In this document: positions 15,346-24,357 of the stretch, piece after piece | How positions within the stretch are numbered: the first letter of the stretch is position 1 | Layout of the letters: each line of letters opens with the position of its first letter | Source of the DNA: Oscillospiraceae bacterium | GTDB taxonomy: Bacteria > Bacillota > Clostridia > Oscillospirales > CAG-272 | Assembly (NCBI GenBank): GCA_015065455.1 | Contig: SVQI01000014.1 | Coordinates: 1 to 44,830, forward strand | Direction of reading: 5' to 3' | Length of the DNA: 44,830 nucleotides | The notes under the pieces: generated by a model | Told to the model about the DNA's origin: nothing | What the model saw: only the letters and a program-made list of their open reading frames with translations | Database searches by the model: none | Position numbers and translations under genes: made by a program

Positions 15346-16596
15346 TTATTCTGCAGCCTCAAGCTCAGGTGTGAGCTGTTTTACCGTAACGTAGGAAACT
15401 CGATGCGCGTCGAGTGCAGAAACCAAAATTTCCAAATTATCAACAGTAAATTTATCTCCCTTAACGGGTACTCGCATCAAATATTCCATAACCCAACCGC
15501 CAAGCGATATGCTGTCAGATTCAAAATCAACGTTGAAGAAATCGTTGAATTCTTCAAGATTAACCATACAGTCCACTCGGTAAGTATTTTCGTCAAGTTT
15601 TTCAAAAGTTTCGGTTACTTCATCGTGTTCGTCCCAGATCTCACCTACAAGCTCTTCAAGAATATCTTCCATTGTTACAATTCCCAAAGTGCCGCCGTAC
15701 TCGTCTACAACGATTGCAATGTGAGTCTTGTTTGCGCGCAAGAAGTCGAGAAGATCTCTGATTTTCTCATACTGGTGGATAAACACCGGCGGGGTCATAA
15801 TTTCTTCGATTTTCTTGTCTGTCACACCGCCGTTTATGTAAAAGTCCTTCTGGTGAATTACACCGACAATGTTGTCGATGTTTTCACGGTATACAAGAAG
15901 TCGCGAAAAGCGCGTTTGTGTAAATACCTGTGCGATTTCCTCTTTGCTGCAGTCTATACGTACAGCTTCGAGGTCTGTGCGGTGTGTGAGAATTTCTTCT
16001 GCCGTCAAATCTCTGAATTCGATAGCATTTTTAAGAAGCTCGCCCTCGCTTTCGTCAATGCTTCCGTCCTGCTGAACCTCTTCAACGAGGAGAAGCAATT
16101 CTTCTTGGGACATCTTGTTGTCGCTGCTCGGTTTAAAGAGCTTAAACACAACCTTTTTCCACTGTGTAAAGAGGAAGTTTAAGGGTGTAAACAAAAATAT
16201 AAGAGTTGAAATAAAGGGTGCGCTGAAAATTGAAAAAGCTTCAGCATTTTCTTTTGCAATACTCTTCGGTGTAATTTCCCCGAAAATCAATACTGCTATA
16301 GTAACAACTGCTGTTGAAACTGTGGCGCCAATATCACCGAGCATATCCACGAACAAAAGCGTACCGATGGACGCAACAGCAATGTTGACAATGTTGTTGC
16401 CGATCAAAATTGTAGAGATCAGCTTATCGTAATTTTCGGCCAGCTGAAGAGCGAGTGTTGCTTTCTTGTTTCCGTTATCCGAAAGCATCTTCAAACGTGT
16501 TTTATTCACAGAAGAAAATGCAGTTTCTGTAGCGCTGAAATATCCAGATAATGCAACGCATAACAGCATGGCCATAATACTGGGTAAATAATCCAT
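15346..16596 (-). CDS. CNNM/CorC/HlyC-family membrane transporter-like protein
   Basis: 416 aa with the full family architecture. The DUF21/CNNM membrane domain (about 1-185) opens with [18 protein letters not shown] and has several helices. A CBS-domain pair follows (about 205-330), with [24 protein letters not shown] and [18 protein letters not shown]. The C-terminal CorC_HlyC domain (about 340-410) includes [12 protein letters not shown] and [11 protein letters not shown]. Proteins of this type are linked to Mg2+ or other cation homeostasis, with CBS domains sensing nucleotides. The old name haemolysin is misleading. It has its own strong promoter and an unusual structured leader of about 150 nt, so it is probably regulated after transcription starts. 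Confidence 0.92.
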   Translation of the reverse strand: MDYLPSIMAMLLCVALSGYFSATETAFSSVNKTRLKMLSDNGNKKATLALQLAENYDKLISTILIGNNIVNIAVASIGTLLFVDMLGDIGATVSTAVVTIAVLIFGEITPKSIAKENAEAFSIFSAPFISTLIFLFTPLNFLFTQWKKVVFKLFKPSSDNKMSQEELLLLVEEVQQDGSIDESEGELLKNAIEFRDLTAEEILTHRTDLEAVRIDCSKEEIAQVFTQTRFSRLLVYRENIDNIVGVIHQKDFYINGGVTDKKIEEIMTPPVFIHQYEKIRDLLDFLRANKTHIAIVVDEYGGTLGIVTMEDILEELVGEIWDEHDEVTETFEKLDENTYRVDCMVNLEEFNDFFNVDFESDSISLGGWVMEYLMRVPVKGDKFTVDNLEILVSALDAHRVSYVTVKQLTPELEAAE

Positions 16597-16614
16597 TTGT
16601 AAAAAAACTCCTTA

Positions 16615-16770
16615 ACATATAAAACCTTGATTTGTTGTAAAAAAAGACACACCTATTCTCTTAAATTGAGCGCAGGCACGCCAAACACAAACAAGATCAA
16701 ATTGTTAGGATTGGCATCGTCGCAACTGCAACTATCCATTGATGGAACCACCGTCCTTTTTTGTATAATT
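16615..16770 (-). promoter_or_regulatory. Structured 5' leader of the CorC-like gene, candidate regulatory RNA
   Basis: The leader (minus strand, about 16770 to 16597) has little AT-rich filler and several nested stems. GATGCCAA pairs with TTGGCGT(G), enclosing AACAA-TTTGATC-TTGTT. GCAG and CTGC can close an outer stem, and CTC..GAG forms a small downstream hairpin. It matches no riboswitch class that I can recall with confidence (not an evident M-box or yybP-ykoY pattern). A metal- or nucleotide-responsive element is an inference from the downstream gene. Confidence 0.45.
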
Positions 16771-16776
16771 ATATCT

Positions 16777-16805
16777 ATTATACCAAAGAAAGCGTATTAT
16801 GTCAA
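16777..16805 (-). promoter_or_regulatory. Perfect-consensus promoter of the CorC-like gene
   Basis: On the minus strand TTGACA (16800-16805), 17 bp, TATAAT (16777-16782). Both hexamers are exact matches. It lies about 180 bp before the start codon, which defines the long leader. Confidence 0.9.
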
Positions 16806-16825
16806 GTTTGGAGAAATTTTTAAAG

Positions 16826-16925
16826 CTTTTGCGGTTTCCAAAGGAGCTTTTTTCAAAAAGCACAATAATAAAAATATTTTAAAAGTTTTGCGGGAGTCAA
16901 GAGGGCACTTTTTCAAAAGTGCACA
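16826..16925. repeat. Two short family-B lead-in fragments
   Basis: TTTTGCGGTTTCCAAAGGAG with CAAAAAGCAC (about 16826-16864), then GTTTTGCGGGAGTCAAGAGG with CAAAAGTGCAC (about 16884-16924). Both repeat the start of family B without its core and look like eroded or stacked insertions. Confidence 0.5.
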
Positions 16926-16965
16926 TGAAAAATATTATTTTAAAAAATAATATAGAAAAATATAT

Positions 16966-17210
16966 TAAAAGATTTGCGGGAGTCAAGAGGGGCTTTTTCA
17001 AAAGTGCTCCTCTTGTGTGGGTTTGGGAGCGAAGAAGCTGACCGTATGTACTTTTTATGCGCGAAGCGCGTAATTCTCGGCTCCATCTGACGAGGTAGCG
17101 AAGCGGCGGCGAGGGAGTGAATGACATCACGGTGTGATGTCATTTCCGAGGTGTGACCGAACCGCAGTAGACGCTGGCATTTTCGTTAGAAAATGACTGA
17201 GGGAGAGAAG
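16966..17210. repeat. Intergenic repeat family B, copy 2
   Basis: Same order of blocks as copy 1: GCGCGAAGCGCG, TCGGCTCCATCTGACGAGG, GCGAAGCGGCGGCGAGGGAG, ACCGAACCGCAGTAGACGCT, ACTGAGGGAGAGAAG. Its variable hairpins are GACATCAC-GGT-GTGATGTC and CATTTTC-GTTA-GAAAATG. Each differs in sequence from copy 1 but keeps its pairing. Confidence 0.75.
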
Positions 17211-17230
17211 AATAAACGTTTTAATTAGAT

Positions 17231-17460
17231 ATTATTGTCTTTTTCTTTTTTACGTTACTTTCTTGCGTGCCAAGAAAGTAACCAAAGAAGGCATACGGGG
17301 GTGCCGGGGTTCCCCGAGCTGCACGAAGTAAAGCTTGGGGGTTCGCGGGTGAAGGTTTCGATTCCCCCACCCCCGTAACCCCCTACCCCGCAAACGACAA
17401 AGGGGGATTACCCCCTTTGCACCCCCATCGTTTGCAAAAGATGGAAAGTTAGGTTATACT
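17231..17460. repeat. Intergenic repeat family A, copy 3
   Basis: Opens with the perfect hairpin arms GTTACTTTCTT and AAGAAAGTAAC, then GGTGCCGGGGTTCCCCGAG, AAGCTTGGGGGTTCGCGGGT, and paired C/G tracts such as GGGGGATTACCCCC. It is joined to family-B copy 2 upstream and family-C copy 3 downstream, so about 1 kb here is wall-to-wall repeat. Confidence 0.7.
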
Positions 17461-17557
17461 TTTTGTTTTTTAAAAAATGCGTTCCTTCCTCGGAACCCTC
17501 CTTTGTTTGCAGAAGTGGTATTGCCTAATTTGGTAGGGAACGGTGCATATAAGAAAC

Positions 17558-17650
17558 TGCATGTTCGGGATCCTTCGCTGCGCCGCCGCGTTGTCATTCT
17601 CGAGCGTAGTGAAGAATCTCGCGACGGTTTGCTTGAGGGCGAGAAACAAA
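17558..17650. repeat. Intergenic repeat family C, copy 3 (decayed 3' half)
   Basis: TGTTCGGGATCCTTCGCTGC, TTGTCATTCTCGAGCGTAGT and GAAGAATCTCGCGACGG are recognisable. The final GATGACAATCGAACAC arm is altered to GAGGGCGAGAAACAAACACG. Confidence 0.55.
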
Positions 17651-17719
17651 CACGAAAAAATGTACTTTGTTTACGAATGTTTTCGCTTTTTTTAATAAAA
17701 TATATGTCGAAAAAAAGCC

Positions 17720-17748
17720 TTGTTTTTTCTGTAATATTGTGCTATAAT
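17720..17748 (+). promoter_or_regulatory. Promoter of the polysaccharide operon
   Basis: TTGTTT (17720-17725), 17 bp, TATAAT (17743-17748). The leader of about 145 nt starts near 17755. ACATACTT (17757-17764) is complementary to AAGTATGT (17835-17842), so the leader can close a long stem-loop. No known leader motif was identified. Confidence 0.65.
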
Positions 17749-17899
17749 GTATCTGAACATACTTTAATATGGGATTATAGACATTTTTCTTGATACTATA
17801 CCTGCAATTAAAGGTTATTAGGTTAACAGAAAGTAAGTATGTTTGAAAAAAATACAGCGATTAATTTTTACAAAAAATAAAAACTAAGGAGCGTTTTTT

Positions 17900-18886
17900 A
17901 TGGCCCCGAAGCAAAAAAGTATTTTAATATTTTGTCCTACATTTTTTGGATATGAAAACAGAATGGCTGAGGCGTTTCGTGACGAGGGTTTTGAGGTATG
18001 TCTTTATGATGAAAGACCCAGTAGAAGTTTCATTTGCAAGGCGGCTTTAAGGCTTAATCTGAAATTTTATAAGCCGGTTGTGAGAAATTACCTCAAGAAG
18101 ATTATAAAAGAAAACAAAGACAAGCAGTTTGAATACGTGTTTGTAGTCAAGAGCGAATCCTTTGGTGAAAAAGAAGTTGCTATGCTGCGCGAAGCATACC
18201 CTGAAGCAAAATTGATTTTGTATTTCTGGGACTCGGTGGCAAACGTACCCGACGGAGAAAAGAAGATTGCACTTTACGACAGAGTGCTTACATTTGACCC
18301 GAACGATTCTGAAAAATACAATCTGCCGTTTCTTCCCGTTCCTTACGGAAAAGAGTACACTAAGGCAAAGGAAATTGAAAAGTATGAATATGACGTAGCG
18401 TTTATCGGTACGGCGCATTCGGTACGTCCCCGTGTTGTCAAGCAGATAAAAGAGCAGTGCGAACAGATGGGCAAGAAGTGCTTCACGTGTTTTTACTCAC
18501 CTCACATATTCGTATACTTACTTAACAGGTTTACAAACAAAGATTATAAGTATATATCGCGTAAAGAGATCAATTTCAAATCGCTTTCCACACAGGAAGT
18601 GTGCGATATTTATAATAGCAGCAGATGTGTAATGGATATTGAGCATCCAAGACAAAACGGCATTACGACCCGTCCCATTGAGATGCTTTCAATGAAAAAG
18701 AAAATAATCACTACCAATCCTTACGTTAAGCAGTTTGATTTTTATAACGAGAATAATTTTCTCATTATAGACAGAAATGATCCTAAGATAGACAAAAGCT
18801 TTTTTGAAACGGAGTATCTTCCCGTTGACGAAGAGGTGCTGTATAAGTATTCTCCGAAGAAGTTTGTTGAAACGATTTTAGGATAA
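17900..18886 (+). CDS. CgeB-like glycosyltransferase
   Basis: 328 aa. The fold looks like a GT-B transferase of the CgeB/DUF3880 group: an N-terminal Rossmann-like half (ILIFCPTFFGYENRMAEAF), the acidic motif YFWDSVANV near 110, and a C-terminal half with VAFIGTAHSVRPRVV and the nucleotide-sugar region MDIEHPRQNGITTRPIEML, which is the typical late motif of these enzymes. No signal peptide or membrane helix. It is the first gene of the fourteen-gene polysaccharide operon and has an AAGGAGCG ribosome site. Donor and acceptor are unknown; a surface glycan is inferred from its neighbours. Confidence 0.8.
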   Translation: MAPKQKSILIFCPTFFGYENRMAEAFRDEGFEVCLYDERPSRSFICKAALRLNLKFYKPVVRNYLKKIIKENKDKQFEYVFVVKSESFGEKEVAMLREAYPEAKLILYFWDSVANVPDGEKKIALYDRVLTFDPNDSEKYNLPFLPVPYGKEYTKAKEIEKYEYDVAFIGTAHSVRPRVVKQIKEQCEQMGKKCFTCFYSPHIFVYLLNRFTNKDYKYISRKEINFKSLSTQEVCDIYNSSRCVMDIEHPRQNGITTRPIEMLSMKKKIITTNPYVKQFDFYNENNFLIIDRNDPKIDKSFFETEYLPVDEEVLYKYSPKKFVETILG

Positions 18887-18942
18887 GATAATTGAGTTGC
18901 GTTGCCAAGCAAAAAATATTGCATCGGCAGAATGGAGTTTCT

Positions 18943-19995
18943 ATGCGCATTGTGGTTAATGATATTGCTGCCAGCTCAGGCGGAGTATTGACTGTATTAA
19001 AAGATTTTTATCAATATGTCAAGGAAAACGACAAAGAAAACGAATGGTTTTTCTTGGTCAGTGACGATTATATTGAGCCGACAGAAAACATTCACGTAAT
19101 CAAGCTGCCCGAAATTAAGAAAAGCTATATAAAAAGACTGAAGTTTGACTTTTTAACGGGTAAAAAGCTGATAAAGAGTCTGAATGCCGACTACGTGTTT
19201 TCTTTGCAGAACACTTTAGTTCACGGTGTAGACGTTCCGCAGACGGTTTATCAGCATCAGCCGTTGCCTTTTCAGGACGTAAAGAATTATTCTTTCTTCA
19301 AAAAAGACGAAAGAAAAATGGCTGTTTATCAGCATTTGATTGGCAAAACGATATTTTTGTCTGCGAAAAAAGCGGACAAGCTTATAGTTCAGACCGAGTG
19401 GATGAGAGAGGCAATAGTTAGAAAATGCTCTGTAAATGCAGATAAAATTGTTAAGATTGCCCCCAATATTGAAAATTCCGAGTCTCTGCGTGTTGACGTT
19501 GAAAGAAAGAATAATGCATTCTTTTATCCTACGTCGGCTATGCCCTACAAAAATATCGTTTGCATATATGAGGCTTGCAAAATACTTGAAGACAAAAATT
19601 ACGATTTTAAAGTAAAAGTAACCGTGCCTGAAGGACAGGCGCAGAAGAATATTGAATATATCGGACAGATACCCCGACCGGAGGTGTTTGCAAATCTTTG
19701 CGAGGGAAGTCTTATTTTCCCATCGTATATAGAAACGTTTGGTTATCCTTTGATAGAGGCGGCTCAGATGGGAGCTATTGTTCTTGCAGCTGACTGCTCG
19801 TATGCGCACGAGGTATTGGGTGATTACGAAAACGCTTACTACTTCGATCCTTTTAAGCCCGAGGAATTAGCCGGTTTGATTGAAAAGGTTATATCGGGAG
19901 AAATACAGAACCGTAATGTGTTCAAAAAGGTTGACAGCTGTGAAAATACTTGGGAAAAGGTCGTAGCTGAAATAATTTCTGCTAAAAAGGGGTGA
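18943..19995 (+). CDS. Glycosyltransferase family 4 (group 1)
   Basis: 350 aa. The start is the ATG at 18943 (GGAG 5 nt upstream); a longer frame from 18892 lacks a ribosome site. The N-terminus MRIVVNDIAASSGGVLTVL is the acceptor half. The C-terminal GT-B half carries the retaining EX7E motif in SYIETFGYPLIEAAQ (Glu residues seven apart), with FPTSAMPYKN-type donor contacts before it (FYPTSAMPYKNI). A similar WbaZ/RfaB-like organisation is common in rhamnose-containing glycans. Its stop overlaps the ribosome site of the next gene, so the two are likely coupled. The specificity is unknown. Confidence 0.88.
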   Translation: MRIVVNDIAASSGGVLTVLKDFYQYVKENDKENEWFFLVSDDYIEPTENIHVIKLPEIKKSYIKRLKFDFLTGKKLIKSLNADYVFSLQNTLVHGVDVPQTVYQHQPLPFQDVKNYSFFKKDERKMAVYQHLIGKTIFLSAKKADKLIVQTEWMREAIVRKCSVNADKIVKIAPNIENSESLRVDVERKNNAFFYPTSAMPYKNIVCIYEACKILEDKNYDFKVKVTVPEGQAQKNIEYIGQIPRPEVFANLCEGSLIFPSYIETFGYPLIEAAQMGAIVLAADCSYAHEVLGDYENAYYFDPFKPEELAGLIEKVISGEIQNRNVFKKVDSCENTWEKVVAEIISAKKG

Positions 19996-20000
19996 AGAAT

Positions 20001-20945
20001 TTGACTGTTTCTGTTGCTGTTGCATTGTACAATGGAGAGAAATATATAGAAAAACAATTAGACACCGTAAGATTACAAACAGTCAAACCCGATCAAGTAA
20101 TTTTATGTGATGACTGCTCAAAGGACAATACTGTCGAAGTAGTCAGAAAGTATATAGAAAAGTATTCGTTGCAGGATAGCTGGAAGGTTTATAAAAACGA
20201 AGAAAACCTTGGCTATGCAAAGAATTTTTATCACGCGATGGAGCTGTGTGATTCGGAGCTTATCTATCTTTGCGATCAGGACGATATATGGAAAAATGAT
20301 AAGATCGAAAAGATGAACGCGATAATGGAAAATAATTTACACATTTCGCTTTTGATGTGCAAGGGTGGAGTTATTGATGCTGAGGGTGAGGATCTGCACG
20401 GGCTGATGATAAAAAAAGCCAAGGAGACCGAACAGCTTTCGCAAATTTCGGTAGAAAATATTATGCACGTATTTGATTGGACGGGAATGTTGATGTGCGT
20501 GCGCAAAACTTTCTTTGCTGAAAGAAAAGATATAATTTCGAATATTAAAGCTCCCCATGATTTTGTGCTGGCTTTAAGTGCTGCCGATAAAAACTGTTTT
20601 TACGTTTATGATTACGTTGGTGCATATCACAGACGTCACAGCAACAACGCGGCGAACGAAGAGCATAGAATTTCAAAATTATTGAATTTAAAGAGAAAAC
20701 TCAGGGATATAGGTAGCTTTAACAGTTACTTATCAAATATAGCAGAATCCGATATTCAGATAGGGGAAAAGAGTATGGATATGCTTAAAAAAAGACTTTT
20801 GAAATCACAACAAAGAGAACATGCGTTACAGGAAAAAGATTTAGGGAAATTGTTGAAAGTTTATTTTTCTGATAAGGAGAAAATGCTGAGGCCAATTTCT
20901 TTTATATGTGATATTTGGCTCGTATTGTTCGGAAGGATGGATTAA
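20001..20945 (+). CDS. Glycosyltransferase family 2, rhamnosyltransferase-like
   Basis: 314 aa, GT-A fold: VSVAVALYNGEKYIEKQLDT, the nucleotide-sugar DDCSKDNT motif, and YLCDQDDIW carrying the metal-binding acidic triplet. The CDQDDIW phrase and the later HRRHSNN are typical of bacterial rhamnosyl- and galactosyl-transferases of this group. The preferred start is TTG at 20001, with AAAGGGGTG 6 nt upstream; the GTG at 19992 overlaps that site and the previous stop. It resembles the GT2 gene at 25870. It probably adds one sugar of the repeat unit on the cytoplasmic face. Confidence 0.88.
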   Translation: MTVSVAVALYNGEKYIEKQLDTVRLQTVKPDQVILCDDCSKDNTVEVVRKYIEKYSLQDSWKVYKNEENLGYAKNFYHAMELCDSELIYLCDQDDIWKNDKIEKMNAIMENNLHISLLMCKGGVIDAEGEDLHGLMIKKAKETEQLSQISVENIMHVFDWTGMLMCVRKTFFAERKDIISNIKAPHDFVLALSAADKNCFYVYDYVGAYHRRHSNNAANEEHRISKLLNLKRKLRDIGSFNSYLSNIAESDIQIGEKSMDMLKKRLLKSQQREHALQEKDLGKLLKVYFSDKEKMLRPISFICDIWLVLFGRMD

Positions 20946-20946
20946 A

Positions 20947-22419
20947 TTGGCAAATTTTTTATCGGAAAAAATTAATAACACAATAGAAAAAATAGCGTTT
21001 ATACTGTTGAATATATTGGTGGCTGACCTTTGTATATTCGGCGCCGGACGACTTTTAGAGTTTGGGCCGTTAACATTCAGAATGGTTTTGTTGCTTGTGC
21101 TTTTTGCAGTATGTATTCCGCTTTTTATCAGGGATTATAAAAGCCTTTTAAAGAGTAATTACGTATGGGCGATTCTGATTTTTGGACTACTTGTTGTTGT
21201 TTCGACGGTTGTCGGTGCTATCAACAACAACAGAATAAATCTTATCGCCACCGATATAAAAGGCTTTGTGTACTTTGCGTTTTTGCCTTGCGTTGTCGTG
21301 CTGATAAATTCTTACAAGAAGATTGTCATATTGGCTAAAACGTGTATGTATGCGGCAGCAATTCAGGGGTTGACGCATATAGTTTATATATGCCTTTATA
21401 TTTCCAACGTTCCTTGGCTTGAAACTTTTTCAAGGTTTTGCGATGAAAGAAGATTTTTCTACGTATCGTACAGAATTTCTGACGTTAACGTCAGAGTAAG
21501 CTTCCTAAGTTCGATTTGCTTATTGCTTGGCGTTGTATTTTCGATTTATTTCGGCATAAAGGCTACGTCGAAATTGTGTAAGATAATATACCCCGTTATA
21601 ACGGCGATTTGCGGATTTTCGCTGTTGATGTCGTATACAAGGTCGGTATTTCTTGCGGTGGGTGTAACGGTACTCGGTTTATTGGTGTTTTTGCTTATAC
21701 GCGCATCGAAGAAAGAAAGATACGCACTTTTAATTCATATTTTGATTACGTTGATTGTTTTCAGTATTATCATTGCAGGATTTAACATAAAGACCGGAGA
21801 GAATTATTTTACATACGCTTTGTCAAGAACTTTTATAGGAATTGACTTTATCGAAAATTTGTTTAACCCGGATGACGAAGGTAACAAACAGCCAAGCGGA
21901 GATGTTAATAAAGAGCCTGAGGGTACAGAAACAACGGAACCTGATGAAACAATTCCCGACGGACCGACGGTTGATGAACCAGTCCCCCCCGATGACAAAG
22001 ATTCTTTCTATCAAAACACGGTAACTTCCGACAGTCTGCGCGCTTTGACTGTGGGTGAGCTTGTTACCAATATAAAAAAATCCCCGATAATAGGATTGGG
22101 GCTTGGCGCGGAAATAGCATCGCGTCCCGATGGCTTGAATGAGTATTTCTTTTTAGATTTATTTTCAAAGATGGGGATAATCGGATTAGTATGTTATTTA
22201 TCTCCTCTTGTATTTATGTTGATTCAGCTTGTACAGCTGTACAGAAAGAAGCATAAGCATTTCTTATTGACTTTAACCTGGTTCTGCGTTTTACTAGGTC
22301 TCGTCGCTTACTCATACTTTACACCGTGTATGAATTCGTCGGTAGGTATTATGGCTTATTGCTGTATTATTGCGGTATTCGAATTTTATAGAAAATCACA
22401 GATAAATTTGGAGGACTAA
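20947..22419 (+). CDS. O-antigen ligase/Wzy-like polymerase, with an acidic insert
   Basis: 490 aa with about ten to twelve membrane helices. It has the Wzy_C/O-antigen-ligase pattern: the central [15 protein letters not shown] segment and a large outer loop near 290-400 before the last helices. The start is TTG at 20947 after GGAAGGATGG. The outer loop contains an unusual 50-residue stretch rich in Pro, Asp, Glu and Thr (about 307-355: [31 protein letters not shown]). This insert is probably disordered and outside the cell. With the Wzx-type flippase at the operon end, it probably polymerises or ligates the undecaprenyl-linked repeat. Ligase or polymerase cannot be decided from sequence. Confidence 0.85.
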   Translation: MANFLSEKINNTIEKIAFILLNILVADLCIFGAGRLLEFGPLTFRMVLLLVLFAVCIPLFIRDYKSLLKSNYVWAILIFGLLVVVSTVVGAINNNRINLIATDIKGFVYFAFLPCVVVLINSYKKIVILAKTCMYAAAIQGLTHIVYICLYISNVPWLETFSRFCDERRFFYVSYRISDVNVRVSFLSSICLLLGVVFSIYFGIKATSKLCKIIYPVITAICGFSLLMSYTRSVFLAVGVTVLGLLVFLLIRASKKERYALLIHILITLIVFSIIIAGFNIKTGENYFTYALSRTFIGIDFIENLFNPDDEGNKQPSGDVNKEPEGTETTEPDETIPDGPTVDEPVPPDDKDSFYQNTVTSDSLRALTVGELVTNIKKSPIIGLGLGAEIASRPDGLNEYFFLDLFSKMGIIGLVCYLSPLVFMLIQLVQLYRKKHKHFLLTLTWFCVLLGLVAYSYFTPCMNSSVGIMAYCCIIAVFEFYRKSQINLED

Positions 22420-22421
22420 TT

Positions 22422-23318
22422 ATGAAAGGTATTATTCTCGCGGGAGGCTCCGGAACAAGACTTTATCCGCTTACAAAGGTTACGTCAAAACAGCTTCTTC
22501 CTATCTATGACAAGCCGATGATCTATTATCCGATGTCGGTTTTGATGAATGCAGGAATCAGAGATATTTTGATTATTTCAACTCCTCAGGATACGCCCCG
22601 TTTTAAAGATTTGTTGGGAGACGGACATCAGTTTGGTGTAAATCTTTCTTATGCGGTTCAACCTTCCCCCGACGGACTTGCACAGGCGTTTATCATAGGT
22701 GAGTCTTTTATCGGCGATGATACTGTGGCTATGGTGCTCGGTGATAATATTTTTGCCGGCCACGGTCTGAAAAAACGTCTTAAAGCCGCAGTTGGCAATG
22801 CTGAGAACGGCAAGGGAGCTACTGTATTTGGCTATTACGTTGACGATCCCGAGCGTTTTGGAATTGTAGAGTTTGATAAAGACGGAAGAGCGATATCCAT
22901 TGAAGAAAAACCCCAGAAGCCCAAGAGTAATTATTGTGTTACGGGACTTTATTTCTACGACAACCGCGTTGTTGAATATGCAAAAAATCTTAAGCCTTCG
23001 GCTCGAGGCGAGCTTGAAATTACGGACTTGAACCGTATTTACCTTGAAAAAGGCGAATTGAACGTGGAGCTTTTAGGACAGGGATTTACTTGGCTTGATA
23101 CAGGAACACACGAAAGCTTGGTAGAGGCAACAAACTTTGTTAAGACGGTGGAAGATCACCAGCACAGAAAAATTGCTTGTCTTGAAGAGATAGCGTATCT
23201 TAACGGTTGGATCAGCCGTGATGACGTACTTGAGGTTTATGAAGTGTTAAAGAAAAATCAGTACGGACAATATTTGAAAGACGTCCTTGACGGAAAATAT
23301 ATAGACGTTTTACATTAA
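22422..23318 (+). CDS. rmlA: Glucose-1-phosphate thymidylyltransferase
   Basis: 298 aa, full length. It makes dTDP-glucose from dTTP and glucose-1-phosphate, the first step to dTDP-L-rhamnose. The nucleotide loop [11 protein letters not shown] (residues 8-18) is followed by [16 protein letters not shown], the metal-binding Asp in VLGDNIF, and [10 protein letters not shown] before the sugar-binding part ([20 protein letters not shown]). It starts 2 nt after the Wzy-like gene with a GGAGG site. It is followed by rmlB, rmlD and rmlC in one tight block, so a complete dTDP-rhamnose pathway is present. Confidence 0.97.
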   Translation: MKGIILAGGSGTRLYPLTKVTSKQLLPIYDKPMIYYPMSVLMNAGIRDILIISTPQDTPRFKDLLGDGHQFGVNLSYAVQPSPDGLAQAFIIGESFIGDDTVAMVLGDNIFAGHGLKKRLKAAVGNAENGKGATVFGYYVDDPERFGIVEFDKDGRAISIEEKPQKPKSNYCVTGLYFYDNRVVEYAKNLKPSARGELEITDLNRIYLEKGELNVELLGQGFTWLDTGTHESLVEATNFVKTVEDHQHRKIACLEEIAYLNGWISRDDVLEVYEVLKKNQYGQYLKDVLDGKYIDVLH

Positions 23319-23337
23319 TTATAGAGGAGAAGATATT

Positions 23338-24357
23338 ATGACTATTATTGTTACCGGCGGTGCCGGATTTATCGGTTCAAACTTTGTATTTCACATGTTG
23401 AAAAAGTACCCCGAATACCGCATTATCTGTCTTGATAAGCTTACTTATGCGGGTAATCTTTCAACTCTTGCTCCCGTAATGGATAACCCCCAATTCCGTT
23501 TTGTTAAAGCAGACATCTGCGACAGAGAAGCGGTTTATCAGCTTTTTGAAGAAGAAAAGCCCGATATCGTAGTAAACTTTGCCGCTGAAAGCCACGTTGA
23601 CCGTTCAATCGAAAACCCTGAGGTTTTCTTGCAGACAAACATTCTCGGAACTCAGGTTCTCATGGACGCTTGCCGCAAATACGGTATTACACGTTACCAT
23701 CAGGTATCTACTGATGAAGTTTACGGCGACCTTCCGCTTGACCGCCCCGACTTGTTCTTTACAGAAGAAACACCTATCCACACATCTTCCCCCTATTCAA
23801 GCTCTAAGGCGGGCGCTGACTTGTTGGTTCTTGCATACCATCGTACGTACGGTTTGCCTGTAACCATCAGCCGTTGCTCCAATAACTACGGACCTTATCA
23901 CTTCCCTGAGAAGTTGATTCCGCTTATGATTGCAAACGCTCTTAACGATAAGCCCCTTCCCGTATACGGCGAAGGCTTGAACGTTCGTGACTGGCTTTAC
24001 GTTGAGGACCACTGCAAAGCTATAGATCTTATCATTCACAAGGGCCGTGTAGGTGAGGTTTATAATATCGGCGGTCATAATGAAATGAAGAATATTGATA
24101 TCGTTAAGATTATTTGTAAGGCTCTCGGCAAGCCCGAAAGCTTGATTACATACGTTACCGACCGTAAGGGTCACGATATGCGTTACGCTATTGACCCCAC
24201 AAAGATTCACAACGAGCTCGGCTGGTTGCCCGAAACTATGTTTGCTGACGGTATCCAGAAGACAATTCAGTGGTATCTTGATAACAAGGAATGGTGGGAA
24301 ACCATTATTTCCGGCGAATATCAGAACTACTACGACAAGATGTACGGTAACAGATAA
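23338..24357 (+). CDS. rmlB: dTDP-glucose 4,6-dehydratase
   Basis: 339 aa. It is an extended SDR enzyme with the NAD loop GGAGFIGSNF (residues 7-16), the substrate segment AAESHVDRSIE, the DEVYGD signature, and the catalytic YSSSK (Tyr-x-x-x-Lys). It converts dTDP-glucose to the 4-keto-6-deoxy sugar. The ribosome site AGAGGAGA precedes the ATG. Its stop overlaps the rmlD start by one base, showing translational coupling. Confidence 0.97.
   Translation: MTIIVTGGAGFIGSNFVFHMLKKYPEYRIICLDKLTYAGNLSTLAPVMDNPQFRFVKADICDREAVYQLFEEEKPDIVVNFAAESHVDRSIENPEVFLQTNILGTQVLMDACRKYGITRYHQVSTDEVYGDLPLDRPDLFFTEETPIHTSSPYSSSKAGADLLVLAYHRTYGLPVTISRCSNNYGPYHFPEKLIPLMIANALNDKPLPVYGEGLNVRDWLYVEDHCKAIDLIIHKGRVGEVYNIGGHNEMKNIDIVKIICKALGKPESLITYVTDRKGHDMRYAIDPTKIHNELGWLPETMFADGIQKTIQWYLDNKEWWETIISGEYQNYYDKMYGNR

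Noticed and set aside
16897..17143. Overlapping minus-strand open frames over repeat family B
   Set aside because: These are the same repeat-derived frames as at 11001, with two different frames open at once and no start signals.
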